A DNA stretch of 43,591 bases from Rhodobacterales bacterium HKCCE3408 (GTDB taxonomy: Bacteria > Pseudomonadota > Alphaproteobacteria > Rhodobacterales > Rhodobacteraceae), in contig WVSN01000022.1 of the NCBI GenBank assembly GCA_015689705.1, forward strand, positions 1-43,591, read 5' to 3'. Position 1 is the stretch's first letter. Each line of letters starts with the position of its first letter. Of the stretch, positions 24,330-32,958 are shown piece after piece. Position numbers and translations under genes: made by a program. Below the pieces are notes generated by a model. That model was given only the letters and a program-made list of their open reading frames with translations, was not told the origin of the DNA and searched no databases.

Positions 24330-25679
24330 TCAGCCGGTGATGCGCGCCCGCAGCGCGTCTACCCGTTCGGCCAGGAGATCCGCGTTGCCGCGGGTCTCCA
24401 CGTTCAGCCGCAGGAGCGGCTCGGTATTCGACATGCGCAGGTTGAAGCGCCAGTCGGCGAATTCCATCGACAGCCCGTCGAGATGGTCGACGACCAGCGC
24501 CGCCGGCGTGAACTCCGCCTCGATCGCGGCCATGATTCCCGCCGCACCCTCGACGCGGAAATTGATCTCGCCCGAGGACGGGTGCCGCGCGCGCATCTCG
24601 CCCACCATGTCCGCCAGGCTGCGCCCTGCCCCGGCCATCGCCTTCAGCACCAGAAGCCACGGGATCATCCCGCTGTCGCAGCACATGAAGTCGCGGAAAT
24701 AGTGATGCGCCGACATCTCGCCGCCATAGGCCGCGCCCGTTTCGCGCATCCGCGCCTTCACCAGCGCATGGCCGGTGCGCGAGACGACGGGCTCGCCACC
24801 CATCTCCCGCACGGTGCGGATCGTGTTCCAGGCCACGCGCGGGTCGTGGACGATCTTAGCCCCCGGCTCGCCCTCCAGCACGGCCCGGGCCAGCAGCGCG
24901 ACCATGTATTCGCCGGGGATGAAGCCGCCGGCCCCGTCGAAGAAGAAGCAGCGGTCGAAATCGCCGTCCCAAGCGAGACCCAGATCGGCGCCGGTCTCGC
25001 GCACCCGGTCCGCCGTGACCGGCTGGTTCTCGGGCAGAAGCGGGTTCGGGATGCCGTTCGGAAAGCCTGCATCGGGCTCGTGGTGCAGCCGGATCGCCTC
25101 GATCGGCGCACCCGGGGCCTGCAGCGCGTCGAGGATCGCGTCGAAGGTCGGACCGGCGCAGCCGTTCCCGGCATTGGCCACCAGTCGGACCGGCGGCAGC
25201 GCGGCCGGATCGACGAAGGAGACGACGCGCTCGACATAGGCCTGGCGGGTATCGGTCGTCACGATCGTCCCACCGCCTGGTTTTGTCCCGAAACGGCCCG
25301 ATAGGGTCTGGTGTTCAAGCGCGCGGAAGGCGGTGTCGGACAGCGGCGCGGCGCCCCGGCCGACCAGTTTCATGCCGTTGTAGTCGATCGGGTTGTGCGA
25401 GGCGGTGACCATCACACCCGCCACGGCATTCAGGTGATCGGTGGCGAAATAGACCTCCTCGGTCCCGCAGAGCCCGATATCGGCGACATCGACCCCGCCA
25501 TCGGCGAGCCCCTCGTTCAGAGCCGCCTGCAGCCCGGGCGAGCTTTCGCGGATATCGCGCCCAGTGGCGACCCGCCCCGGCCCGGTCTCGGCCACCGCCC
25601 GGCCAAGCCGGTAGGCCAGGTCCGGCGTCAGCTCCTCGCCGACCCGGCCGCGGATGTCATAGGCCTTGAAGGCGCTCAT
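24330..25679 (-). CDS. manB: Phosphomannomutase / phosphoglucomutase
   Basis: 449 residues, full length for the alpha-D-phosphohexomutase family. Start region AFKAYDIRGRVGEEL, phosphoserine loop VTASHNPIDYNGMK, metal loop WDGDFDRCFFFDG, sugar-binding GGEMSAHHYFRDF, and a C-terminal phosphate-binding domain. It interconverts mannose-6-phosphate and mannose-1-phosphate (and often the glucose forms) in the cytoplasm. It lies 42 bp downstream of manC on the same strand, last gene of the operon that starts at 29744, and converges with the surface-protein gene (12-bp gap). Confidence 0.93.
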   Translation of the reverse strand: MSAFKAYDIRGRVGEELTPDLAYRLGRAVAETGPGRVATGRDIRESSPGLQAALNEGLADGGVDVADIGLCGTEEVYFATDHLNAVAGVMVTASHNPIDYNGMKLVGRGAAPLSDTAFRALEHQTLSGRFGTKPGGGTIVTTDTRQAYVERVVSFVDPAALPPVRLVANAGNGCAGPTFDAILDALQAPGAPIEAIRLHHEPDAGFPNGIPNPLLPENQPVTADRVRETGADLGLAWDGDFDRCFFFDGAGGFIPGEYMVALLARAVLEGEPGAKIVHDPRVAWNTIRTVREMGGEPVVSRTGHALVKARMRETGAAYGGEMSAHHYFRDFMCCDSGMIPWLLVLKAMAGAGRSLADMVGEMRARHPSSGEINFRVEGAAGIMAAIEAEFTPAALVVDHLDGLSMEFADWRFNLRMSNTEPLLRLNVETRGNADLLAERVDALRARITG

Positions 25680-25721
25680 GTCTTGCCCTCCCTCCGGCGC
25701 GGTCGCAGATGTCCTCGCGCC

Positions 25722-27134
25722 TCAGGCGCGGTCGTAGATATCCTCGTAGCGGACGATGTCGTCCTCGCCCAGATAGGCGCCGGTCTGCACCTCGATCAGG
25801 TACATCGGCAGCTTGCCGGGATTGGCCATCCGGTGCACCGCGCCGAGCGGGATGTAGACGCTCTCGTTCTCGGTCAGGAGCTTGATCTCCTCGCCCACCG
25901 TCACCTCAGCGGTGCCGGCCACGACGATCCAGTGCTCCGAGCGGTGATGGTGGCTCTGCAGGCTCAGCACGCCGCCCGGCTTGACCATGATCCGCTTCAC
26001 TTGGAACCGGCTCCCGAGGCAGAGCGTCTCGTACCAGCCCCAGGGCCGGTGGAAGCGGGGATAATCGTCGGCCTGCGCCACGCCGGCCTTGCGCAGCGTG
26101 TCGACCACGCGCTTCACGTCCTGCGCCCGCTCCTTCGGGGCTACCAGCACCGCGTCGCGCATCGCGACCGCGATCATGCCGTCGAGCCCGAGCCCGACCA
26201 GCTGCATGCCGCCATCCTCGGAATGGAGATAGCTGTCGTGGCAGTCGATCGCGGTGACCGCACCATGGGCCACGACACCGTCACTGTCCGCGCCCGAAAC
26301 CTGCCACAGCGCATCCCACGCACCGAGATCGGACCAGCCGCAATCGAGCGGCACCGCCATGACCGGCGCGGCCTTCTCCATCACCGCGTAGTCGAACGAG
26401 ATCGCCTGCGCCCCGCCATAGGCCGTGCCGTCGAGCCGGAAGAAGCCGAGATCGGTCTTTCCGCCCGCGATCGCGGCGCGGCAGGGCGGCACCAGGTCCG
26501 GGGCATGGGCCTCGAAGGCGGCGACGACATCGGCGGCGCGGAACAGGAACAGGCCCGCGTTCCACAGATAGGTGCCGGCGGCGAGGAAGCTTTCGGCGGT
26601 GGCGAGGTCGGGCTTCTCGCGGAAGCTCTTCAACTGCACCGCGCCGCCGTCCGGCGCGGCCGACAGTTCGAGATAGCCATAGCCGGTCTCGGGCCGGTCG
26701 GGCGTCACGCCAAAGGTAACGAGCGCCCCCTGCCCCGCCGCCTCGGCGCCCTGCGCGACCGCGGCGAGAAACGCCTCGGTATCGCCGATCACGTGGTCGG
26801 AGGGAGCGACCAGCATGATCGCCTCGGGGTCGTCCTCCATCAGCATCAGCGCCGCGGTCAGCACTGCCGGCGCGGTGTCCCGGCCCACCGGCTCGATCAC
26901 GACGCGCGCATCCGACAGCCCGATCTCGCCGGCCTGGTCGGTGGCCATGAAGCGGAATTCCTCGGCCGTCATGATCAGCGGCGCGGCGAAGCCCTTGCTG
27001 GAAAACCGTCGCAACGTGGCCTTGTAGAGACTTTCCTCGCCGACCAGCGGCACGAACTGCTTCGGATAGGCCTTGCGCGAGGCCGGCCAGAGGCGGGTGC
27101 CGGAGCCGCCGCAGAGGATGACGGGGTGGATCAT
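25722..27134 (-). CDS. manC: Mannose-1-phosphate guanylyltransferase / mannose-6-phosphate isomerase
   Basis: 470 residues, the normal size of the bifunctional AlgA/CpsB type. The N-terminus HPVILCGGSGTRLWPASR and PKQF mark the nucleotidyltransferase; the C-terminal 110 residues are a cupin isomerase domain (VKPGGVLSLQSHHHRSEHW, EVTVGEEI, YIPLGAVHRMANPG). Makes GDP-mannose, the precursor used by the AlgD-like dehydrogenase and perhaps directly by a GT. A 97-bp gap separates it from the GT4 gene upstream, with a TTTCGGAAA palindrome in it, so it may have an extra promoter. Confidence 0.95.
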   Translation of the reverse strand: MIHPVILCGGSGTRLWPASRKAYPKQFVPLVGEESLYKATLRRFSSKGFAAPLIMTAEEFRFMATDQAGEIGLSDARVVIEPVGRDTAPAVLTAALMLMEDDPEAIMLVAPSDHVIGDTEAFLAAVAQGAEAAGQGALVTFGVTPDRPETGYGYLELSAAPDGGAVQLKSFREKPDLATAESFLAAGTYLWNAGLFLFRAADVVAAFEAHAPDLVPPCRAAIAGGKTDLGFFRLDGTAYGGAQAISFDYAVMEKAAPVMAVPLDCGWSDLGAWDALWQVSGADSDGVVAHGAVTAIDCHDSYLHSEDGGMQLVGLGLDGMIAVAMRDAVLVAPKERAQDVKRVVDTLRKAGVAQADDYPRFHRPWGWYETLCLGSRFQVKRIMVKPGGVLSLQSHHHRSEHWIVVAGTAEVTVGEEIKLLTENESVYIPLGAVHRMANPGKLPMYLIEVQTGAYLGEDDIVRYEDIYDRA

Positions 27135-27150
27135 GGCCAGTTCTCCCGGT

Positions 27151-27159
27151 TTTCGGAAA
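27151..27159. promoter_or_regulatory. TTTCGGAAA motif upstream of manC
   Basis: Short palindrome TTTCGGAAA followed by CA, 17 bp before the manC start. The same sequence is found upstream of the large beta-helix gene at 32778-32786 and, with one change, at 32858-32866. Possible site of a shared regulator. Confidence 0.3.
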
Positions 27160-27231
27160 CAGTAAGCCTAGGGTACAAGTAAAAGATGGCCGAACGTGGA
27201 CAATCCCGGGACGGGCGACACCGGCCGAAAG

Positions 27232-28485
27232 TCATTTTTCCGCGACGCGGGTATAGGCGGCAATCAGGGTGTCGACCTGGTGGTCCCAGGACAGTTCGGT
27301 CTCGACCCGGGCGCGCCCGATCCGGCCCATCTCGGCCCGGCGCGCGGGATCGTCGAGCAGCCCGGCGATCAGTTCGGCCATGTGGCCAGTATCGTTCGCG
27401 CGGGCATAAAGTGAAGCGTTTTCAGCAGAATAGCGTCCCTCGGTCACGTCGAACTGCACGATCGGCTTCGCGAAGGCCATGTATTCGAGGATCTTGTTCA
27501 TGGTCGACTTGTCGTTCATCGGGTTCACCCGGTCGGGGTTCACGCAGACATCCGACGAGGACAGGACCGAGAAGAGATCGGCATCCGGCGCGCGGCCGGT
27601 GAAGGTGACGTGCTTCTGCAGCCCCAGATCGGCGGCCAGGCGCTCCAGGTCGTCGAGCGCGGGGCCGCCGCCGACCAGCACGAACTGCGCGTCGTAGCCG
27701 CGGTCGAAGACCAGATCGCGCGCCGACTGGAGCAGGAGATCGAGCCCCTCCTGGTCGCCCATCACGCCGACATAGCCGACGAGATGCTTCCGCCCGTTGC
27801 GCCATTTCGGATCGGGCGCCATCCGGGTCAGCCGAGTGAGATCCGGGCCCGAGCGGACGACGAAGATGTCCTCGCCCGCCTTGCCGCCGCGGGTCATCGC
27901 GATCTCGCGGTAGCTCCGGTTGGTCGAGATCACCACGTCGGCGGTGCGGAAGTTCAGCCGCTCGAACAGCACCATGAGCTTCCAGAAGAACCCCCGGCGC
28001 CCGAACTTGGCCTCGTAGAGCTCGGGATTGATGTCGTGATGGTCGAAGATGTAGCGCTTGCGCCCGAACAGCTTGAACGGCCAGGCGACGAGGAAGATCA
28101 GGTCGGGCGGATTGCAGCCCTGGATCGTGTCGAATCCGCGGGTTCGGGCCACTTTCAGCGCCAGCCGCATCTCGTGCCAGAGCGCCGCGCCGTATTCCAG
28201 CAGGTAGCCGGCCGCGCCCTTGGCGTCGAGCGGCAGGGGATGGCGGTGGATATGCACCCCGTCGAGGAATTCGTATTCCGCCTCGTAGCCCTTGCCGGTC
28301 GGGCAGATCACGCTGACCTCGGCCCCGGCCGCCGTCAGCGTGCGGCATTCGTGCCAGACGCGCCGGTCGAAGGGCAGCGGCAGGTTCTCGACGATGATCA
28401 GGATGCGCCGGCCGGCCAGCGGCCGCGCGGCGCGCACCGCATCCATCCGCGGCGTGGCGAAATCGCTGCCCGACGCGGCGTTCAT
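27232..28485 (-). CDS. Family 4 glycosyltransferase (GT-B fold)
   Basis: 417 residues. The N-terminal Rossmann domain has the opening RILIIVENLPLPFDRRVWHE and HDINPELYEAKFG; the C-terminal domain has VGYVGVMGDQEGLDLLL, FVLVGGGPALDDLERLA, the VTFTGRAPDADLFSVLSSSD segment and NKILEYMAFAKPIVQFD, where the conserved Glu contacts the nucleotide. Retaining GT4 enzymes extend lipid-linked repeat units in the cytoplasm. Its ATG overlaps the stop of the GDP-mannose dehydrogenase gene by four bases. That coupling suggests, but does not prove, a mannose- or mannuronate-related donor. Confidence 0.9.
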   Translation of the reverse strand: MNAASGSDFATPRMDAVRAARPLAGRRILIIVENLPLPFDRRVWHECRTLTAAGAEVSVICPTGKGYEAEYEFLDGVHIHRHPLPLDAKGAAGYLLEYGAALWHEMRLALKVARTRGFDTIQGCNPPDLIFLVAWPFKLFGRKRYIFDHHDINPELYEAKFGRRGFFWKLMVLFERLNFRTADVVISTNRSYREIAMTRGGKAGEDIFVVRSGPDLTRLTRMAPDPKWRNGRKHLVGYVGVMGDQEGLDLLLQSARDLVFDRGYDAQFVLVGGGPALDDLERLAADLGLQKHVTFTGRAPDADLFSVLSSSDVCVNPDRVNPMNDKSTMNKILEYMAFAKPIVQFDVTEGRYSAENASLYARANDTGHMAELIAGLLDDPARRAEMGRIGRARVETELSWDHQVDTLIAAYTRVAEK

Positions 28486-29744
28486 CGCAGGCTCCCCAGG
28501 TCGCGGATCTCGGCGCCGGTCAGGTCGAGCGCCTTGGCGGTCGCGTTGTTCACGATCACCCGGTCGTAGCCGCCGGCCTCGGCGTGGTCCTTCGTGACCA
28601 GCAGCTGCTCGAGCTCGGGCAGCTGGCTGTAGGCGTAGCCGAGATTGGCGCCGACCAGCATGTCGGCCCGGATCGCGGGATCAAAGATCTCGAGCCGGAA
28701 GCCCGCGGTCAGAAGCTTGCGGGCCAGGTCCACGTTCGGGCTCTCGCGCAGATCGTCGGTGCCGGCCTTGAAGGCGAGCCCCGCCATCAGCACCCGCGCC
28801 CCGGGCGCGAGCCCCTCGACGGCGTATTCGAACAGCCGGTGCTTGTGCGCCTCGTTCGAGCGCAGGAGGCTGTCGACCAGCGGCAGGTTGGCCCCGGTAT
28901 CGGCGCCGATATGGGCCAGCGCGCGCACGTCCTTGGGCAGGCAGGAGCCGCCGAAGGCGCCGCCCGGCCGGGTGTAGTAGGGCGAGATGTTCAGCTTGGT
29001 GTCGGAGACGAAGATCTTGTGCACCTGGCTGGCCGAGACTCCGAGCGCGAGGCAGGTGCGGCCGATCTCGTTGGCGAAGGCGACCTTGACCGCGTGCCAG
29101 GTGTTGTCGACGAACTTGGTGATCTCGGCCTCGCGGAAGCCGACATGGAAGACCTGCGCCTCGATGCCCTCGTGCAGCGCCTCCATGGCCGCGCTCGAGC
29201 GGCCGTCGGCGGTGCCGATGACGATCTTGGGCGGCTCGAAGTAATCCTTCACCGCGCTGCCCTCGCGCAGGAATTCGGGATTGTAGACGATCTCGACCGG
29301 GGCGTCGGGCCCGAGGATCGAGGCGAAGATCGGCTGCACCAGCCCCTCGCAGGTGCCGGGCCGGAAGGTCGAGCGGTAGGCGACGGTGAGCGGGGCGCCC
29401 TGCCCTGCCCCCTTCAGCGCCTGCGCGATCTGCCGGGTGACGTCGGCGACATAGCCCATGTTGTGGCCGCCGTCGGTGGCCGAGGGCGTGCCGACGCAGA
29501 CGATGGCGAGCGTGGCGCCGTCGAGCGCGTCGCCGATCTCGGTGCGGGCGGAGATGCGGCCCTGGGCCAGCCCCTCGGCCAGCATGTCCGCGACCTGCGG
29601 TTCGACGATCGGGGTCTTGCCGGCATTGATCTCGTCGACCTTGCGGCGGCTGACGTCGACGCCGACGACCTCGTGGCCCTGCGAGGCGATGCAGCATGCG
29701 GCGGTGAAGCCGACATAGCCGAGGCCGAAGATCACAACCTTCAT
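28482..29744 (-). CDS. algD: GDP-mannose 6-dehydrogenase (AlgD-like)
   Basis: 420 residues from ATG 29744, with AGAGGT six bases upstream. NAD-binding VIFGLGYVGFTAA at the N-terminus; catalytic loop GGSCLPKDVRAL with Cys268. The LPKDVRAL form is that of GDP-mannose dehydrogenase, while UDP-glucose dehydrogenases usually have a FPKD form. RSTFRPGT and FVDNTWHAVKVAFANEI are also conserved. It oxidises GDP-mannose twice to GDP-mannuronate, the alginate precursor. No alginate synthase (Alg8/Alg44) is present, so here the mannuronate should enter a Wzy-type repeat unit. First gene of the operon algD-GT4-manC-manB. Confidence 0.92.
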   Translation of the reverse strand: MKVVIFGLGYVGFTAACCIASQGHEVVGVDVSRRKVDEINAGKTPIVEPQVADMLAEGLAQGRISARTEIGDALDGATLAIVCVGTPSATDGGHNMGYVADVTRQIAQALKGAGQGAPLTVAYRSTFRPGTCEGLVQPIFASILGPDAPVEIVYNPEFLREGSAVKDYFEPPKIVIGTADGRSSAAMEALHEGIEAQVFHVGFREAEITKFVDNTWHAVKVAFANEIGRTCLALGVSASQVHKIFVSDTKLNISPYYTRPGGAFGGSCLPKDVRALAHIGADTGANLPLVDSLLRSNEAHKHRLFEYAVEGLAPGARVLMAGLAFKAGTDDLRESPNVDLARKLLTAGFRLEIFDPAIRADMLVGANLGYAYSQLPELEQLLVTKDHAEAGGYDRVIVNNATAKALDLTGAEIRDLGSLR

Positions 29745-29818
29745 ACTCGTACCTCTACTACTCAAGCCCGGGCGGCGTGGCACATCGACATGGACATTTC
29801 AACATTCCTGACGTGCAA

Positions 29819-29840
29819 GGCCCCCGCATCTGCAGGGGCC
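29819..29840 (-). terminator. Hairpin between beta-helix gene and algD
   Basis: GGCCCC and GGGGCC outer arms with an inner GCA/TGC pair and one mismatch. It lies 21 bp past the stop of the large beta-helix gene on the minus strand. No T-run follows, so termination would be weak or Rho-assisted. Confidence 0.35.
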
Positions 29841-29860
29841 CGTTTACCGGTTCGGGAAAG

Positions 29861-32659
29861 TCAGGCCATCATGAGAAGATCGTCGACGATTTCATCCTCG
29901 ACCAGGGCGGCGTCCGCAGTGTCGGCTTCAGTCGCCGTAGATAGGATCGCGTGGAACAGGCCAGCATTGACGTCGACCCCGACCGATTCTGCGTCGGGCC
30001 CGAACCAGATGTTGTCGACGACCGCCTCAACCCCGTCGCCCCAGTTCGACCCAACGGTAAAGCCGTGATAGCCGCCTGAACCGGTCTGGCCGGAGGCGGC
30101 GACACTGTCGACCACCTGTCCGTCGATTTCCATCGTCAGACGCCCGGCCTCACTGTCGTAGCCGATGGCTATTGCGTGGTTGTCGGTATCCGTGATGCCA
30201 ACGTCGCCGCTGTTCACCCGGAACATGCCGTCTGAGGTCTCAAGCTGGAAGGTGACTGAGCGGTCCTCCTCGATCAACGCCTCGAAGGTGCGCGGGAAAT
30301 GCACGAAACGGCCGCTGTCGGTCGGATCGAGCAGCGCGATGTCGAGCCGCAGGCCGAACCCGTCGAGTTCTGTGGTCTGGTCATTGCCACGGTGGTGCAG
30401 GCTCAGCACTTCACCCTCGCCGATGCGGTAGCCGGTACCGGTATCGCTGGCGGTCAGGTTAGCCTCATCGGCGATCTTCATCCGGCTGTCAAATTGCGAT
30501 AAGTCCTCGACACCACTTTCGAAGTCGATCGCGAAGAAGGCAGTCTGCGGATCAATTGGAACTTCAGGATCGAGGATCGAGCCGTCGCTCGGCGGCAGCA
30601 CGGGGGAGCTGATGTCGTTGTCAGGCTCATCGGGCGCGGGCACGTAGGTTTCGCCGACGCCCAGGGCGAGATCGACCCCGGCATCCTTGGGATCGGTGCC
30701 GAAGTAGATGTCGTCGACCACCGCGTCCACGTCATTACCCCAGATTGAGCCGACAGTCAGTCCGTGGAAGGCGCCGTCGCCGGTCGTTCCACTAGCCTCA
30801 ACCTTGCCGACTATCTCGCCGTCGATCGACATCGACAGCAAACCAGCATTGCTGTCGTAGCCGACGGCGAAGCTGTGCGTGTTCAGATCGTCGAGGGTGA
30901 CGTCACCACTGGTGACCTCGAAGGTGCCCTGATCGGTGGTCAGCGAGAAGACGATCGTGCCGTCACGCGCGATCGAGGCCTCGAAGGAGCGCGGGAAGTG
31001 CAGGAAGCGGCCGCTGTCGGTCGGGTCGAGCAGGCGAATGTCCATCTCGAAGCCGAAGCTGGACAGGCTGTGGATCTGCTCGTTGCCGACATCCATCCGC
31101 AGGAAGTTGCCGCTACCAATTCGGTAACCGTAGTCCTCGCCATCGGCGACGACGAAGCGGTTGTCGGCGTCGCGGAAAGTGCTGTCGTAGCTCGATAGAT
31201 CGTCGACTACGCGGCCGTTGAAGTCGACAGCGAGCAATGTCTCGGGATTGTCCACGTCGACAATACCTGCATCGGGCTCGGGTGTCGGCTCCGGGGTGGG
31301 TTTGGGTGCCGGTGCCGGTTCCGGGGTGGGTTCGGGATCGACGACAACATCGACAACCGTGTCCACCGGCACCTCGACGGTGCCACCAGTCCAGTCCCCT
31401 GCACCGCCAGGCTGCGAGACGCTTGCACCTTTTCCGACGAGCGGGCTCGAATCCAAGAGTTGGTAGCCTTCTGGCCCGATCGCGCCACCATCGGCAACGT
31501 TGACAAAGTGATTGTCGACGTAGCTCGAGTCGCTGGATGAGCGATAGCTCAACTCGTAGTTGCCCGACACCTCACCAATGCCGTTGAAGACCAGCTTCGA
31601 AGTGATGTTGTCGGTGATCGTAGCGTTGGTAACCTGGTCGCCGATGACGATGCGCGGCTCGTAGGAAGTGTTGCCGCTCGCCTTCACCACGTAGGCGTCA
31701 GAATTGTAGAGTACCGTATTGTTTTCGATGGTGATGTTGGTACCCGATCCGATCCGGATACCGTTCGAGGAGGCGGTGTAGATCAAGTTGTCGCTGACCG
31801 TGACGTCCTGATAGTTCTGGCCGGTCGCCTGCACGCTGTTCGGCATACCGAAATAGATGCCCTGCACCGAGGATCCGTCGCCGGTGTCGAAGACGTTGCC
31901 GACGATAGTAATGTCGCGCATCACTTCGGTCGTCGAGGTTGGCCAAAGCTGGACGAAGTCGGCGTGGTTGACCTCGTTGGTGGTACCCGAGAAGTCATGG
32001 AAATAGTTGTCTGCCACCATGATGTGGCTGGTGTCGACGAAGCGTAGCGCATCGCCCTGCATCGCGTAGAGCTCGTTGCCGACGACATCGACGTTGTCGC
32101 AGTCACGGAAGGTCAGGCCCATCGAGTAGCCCGATCCCTCGATCCCGCTGATGGCAACATCACTGCTATCTTGGATCATGCCCAGGCGCTCGCCGAGGAC
32201 CGCGTTGGGGTCGTTGGGATCGTAGAACTCAGTCCCGGTCGAGGTGAAGGTGACGTCGCTGATCTCGATCCGGCTGCTGTAGTCGATATCGATATCCTGT
32301 AGATAATCGTCCCGGCTGACGCCCGTGCTGTCGACATGGACGCCCGACACCTTCACGTTGTCGACGTCGTCGAACGCAATTCGGCTGATCTGCACCGGGT
32401 CGTCGGTATTGACTGACGTGATGTGCACGGGCTGCGACCCGCCCCCGGTCAGGTTGATTTCCGCCCGTGACGGATAATCGTCCGACAGCAGGATGGTCCC
32501 TCCACCCGATGTCGTGGACAATGTTGCATATGCCTGCTGAAGTTCGGCAGCTGTGGACACAATCACCACGGGTGATCCGTCCACAATGGTTCCAAATGGC
32601 ATGATCCGCTCGCTCTTGGTGTTTCCGATCCCGTCCCACAACGGGGCTACTGTTGCCAT
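29861..32659 (-). CDS. Large beta-helix protein with two C-terminal LamG-like domains
   Basis: About 932 residues from the ATG at 32659; ATG 32602 (MPFGTIVDGS, SD-like GAGCGGA) is a good alternative. Residues about 30-415 form a right-handed beta-helix paralogous to the 570-1832 product. A Pro-Glu-rich linker follows (about 430-470), then two concanavalin/LamG-like domains (about 473-655 and 706-890) that repeat each other (LLDPTDSGRFLHFPRSFEA / LLDPTDSGRFVHFPRTFEA). There is no Sec signal; the C-terminus is acidic and ends DDLLMMA, as in many type I secreted proteins. Probably an extracellular EPS-modifying or EPS-binding protein: beta-helix for catalysis, LamG-like parts for sugar binding. 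No exporter gene is nearby. Confidence 0.83.
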   Translation of the reverse strand: MATVAPLWDGIGNTKSERIMPFGTIVDGSPVVIVSTAAELQQAYATLSTTSGGGTILLSDDYPSRAEINLTGGGSQPVHITSVNTDDPVQISRIAFDDVDNVKVSGVHVDSTGVSRDDYLQDIDIDYSSRIEISDVTFTSTGTEFYDPNDPNAVLGERLGMIQDSSDVAISGIEGSGYSMGLTFRDCDNVDVVGNELYAMQGDALRFVDTSHIMVADNYFHDFSGTTNEVNHADFVQLWPTSTTEVMRDITIVGNVFDTGDGSSVQGIYFGMPNSVQATGQNYQDVTVSDNLIYTASSNGIRIGSGTNITIENNTVLYNSDAYVVKASGNTSYEPRIVIGDQVTNATITDNITSKLVFNGIGEVSGNYELSYRSSSDSSYVDNHFVNVADGGAIGPEGYQLLDSSPLVGKGASVSQPGGAGDWTGGTVEVPVDTVVDVVVDPEPTPEPAPAPKPTPEPTPEPDAGIVDVDNPETLLAVDFNGRVVDDLSSYDSTFRDADNRFVVADGEDYGYRIGSGNFLRMDVGNEQIHSLSSFGFEMDIRLLDPTDSGRFLHFPRSFEASIARDGTIVFSLTTDQGTFEVTSGDVTLDDLNTHSFAVGYDSNAGLLSMSIDGEIVGKVEASGTTGDGAFHGLTVGSIWGNDVDAVVDDIYFGTDPKDAGVDLALGVGETYVPAPDEPDNDISSPVLPPSDGSILDPEVPIDPQTAFFAIDFESGVEDLSQFDSRMKIADEANLTASDTGTGYRIGEGEVLSLHHRGNDQTTELDGFGLRLDIALLDPTDSGRFVHFPRTFEALIEEDRSVTFQLETSDGMFRVNSGDVGITDTDNHAIAIGYDSEAGRLTMEIDGQVVDSVAASGQTGSGGYHGFTVGSNWGDGVEAVVDNIWFGPDAESVGVDVNAGLFHAILSTATEADTADAALVEDEIVDDLLMMA
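29990..31243 (-). repeat. Duplicated LamG-like domain units
   Basis: Two units inside the beta-helix gene (30695-31243 and 29990-30544) encode the same fold with shared strings (YRIG, LLDPTDSGRF, FPR, IDG, GFTVGS / GLTVGS, WG). The two have diverged, so the duplication is not recent. Confidence 0.75.
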
Positions 32660-32958
32660 TGGAAGTCCGGACAAAGGCGGAGGTTTGGCGGAACTCGGCT
32701 GAAAAGGGGCGATCAGTGGCGAGACCTTGCCTGAATTATGTCAATAACCAGCCAATGTGCTGAAATCCGCTGATCAATTTCGGAAACAATTACAAAGATG
32801 GCGAACTATTTCCGATCTCGAAACGACCGATAACCCTGGGTCGTCCGGAGGTGGCTGATTCGGAAACAAGGCTCCGGAGGACCGGAAATTGTTCACCGCT
32901 TCTCCGGCGGCCGGGAGCGTCCGGAGACGGACCGGGAAAGCACCCCCAGGGACCGGGA
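32660..32958. promoter_or_regulatory. 299-bp upstream region of large beta-helix gene
   Basis: No gene. It is less GC-rich than its surroundings and has TTTCGGAAA at 32778-32786, ATTCGGAAA at 32858-32866 and several TCCGGA palindromes (near 32668, 32843, 32873 and 32921). This density of short palindromes fits a control region for the beta-helix gene; the regulator is not encoded on the plasmid as far as I can see. Confidence 0.4.

Noticed and set aside
25311-27182. 623-codon plus-strand frame opposite manC and manB
   Set aside because: Antisense shadow; the minus frames have complete enzyme motifs.
28482-29744. UDP-glucose 6-dehydrogenase
   Set aside because: The catalytic loop reads GGSCLPKDVRAL, the GDP-mannose dehydrogenase form, and the gene is linked to manC and manB.
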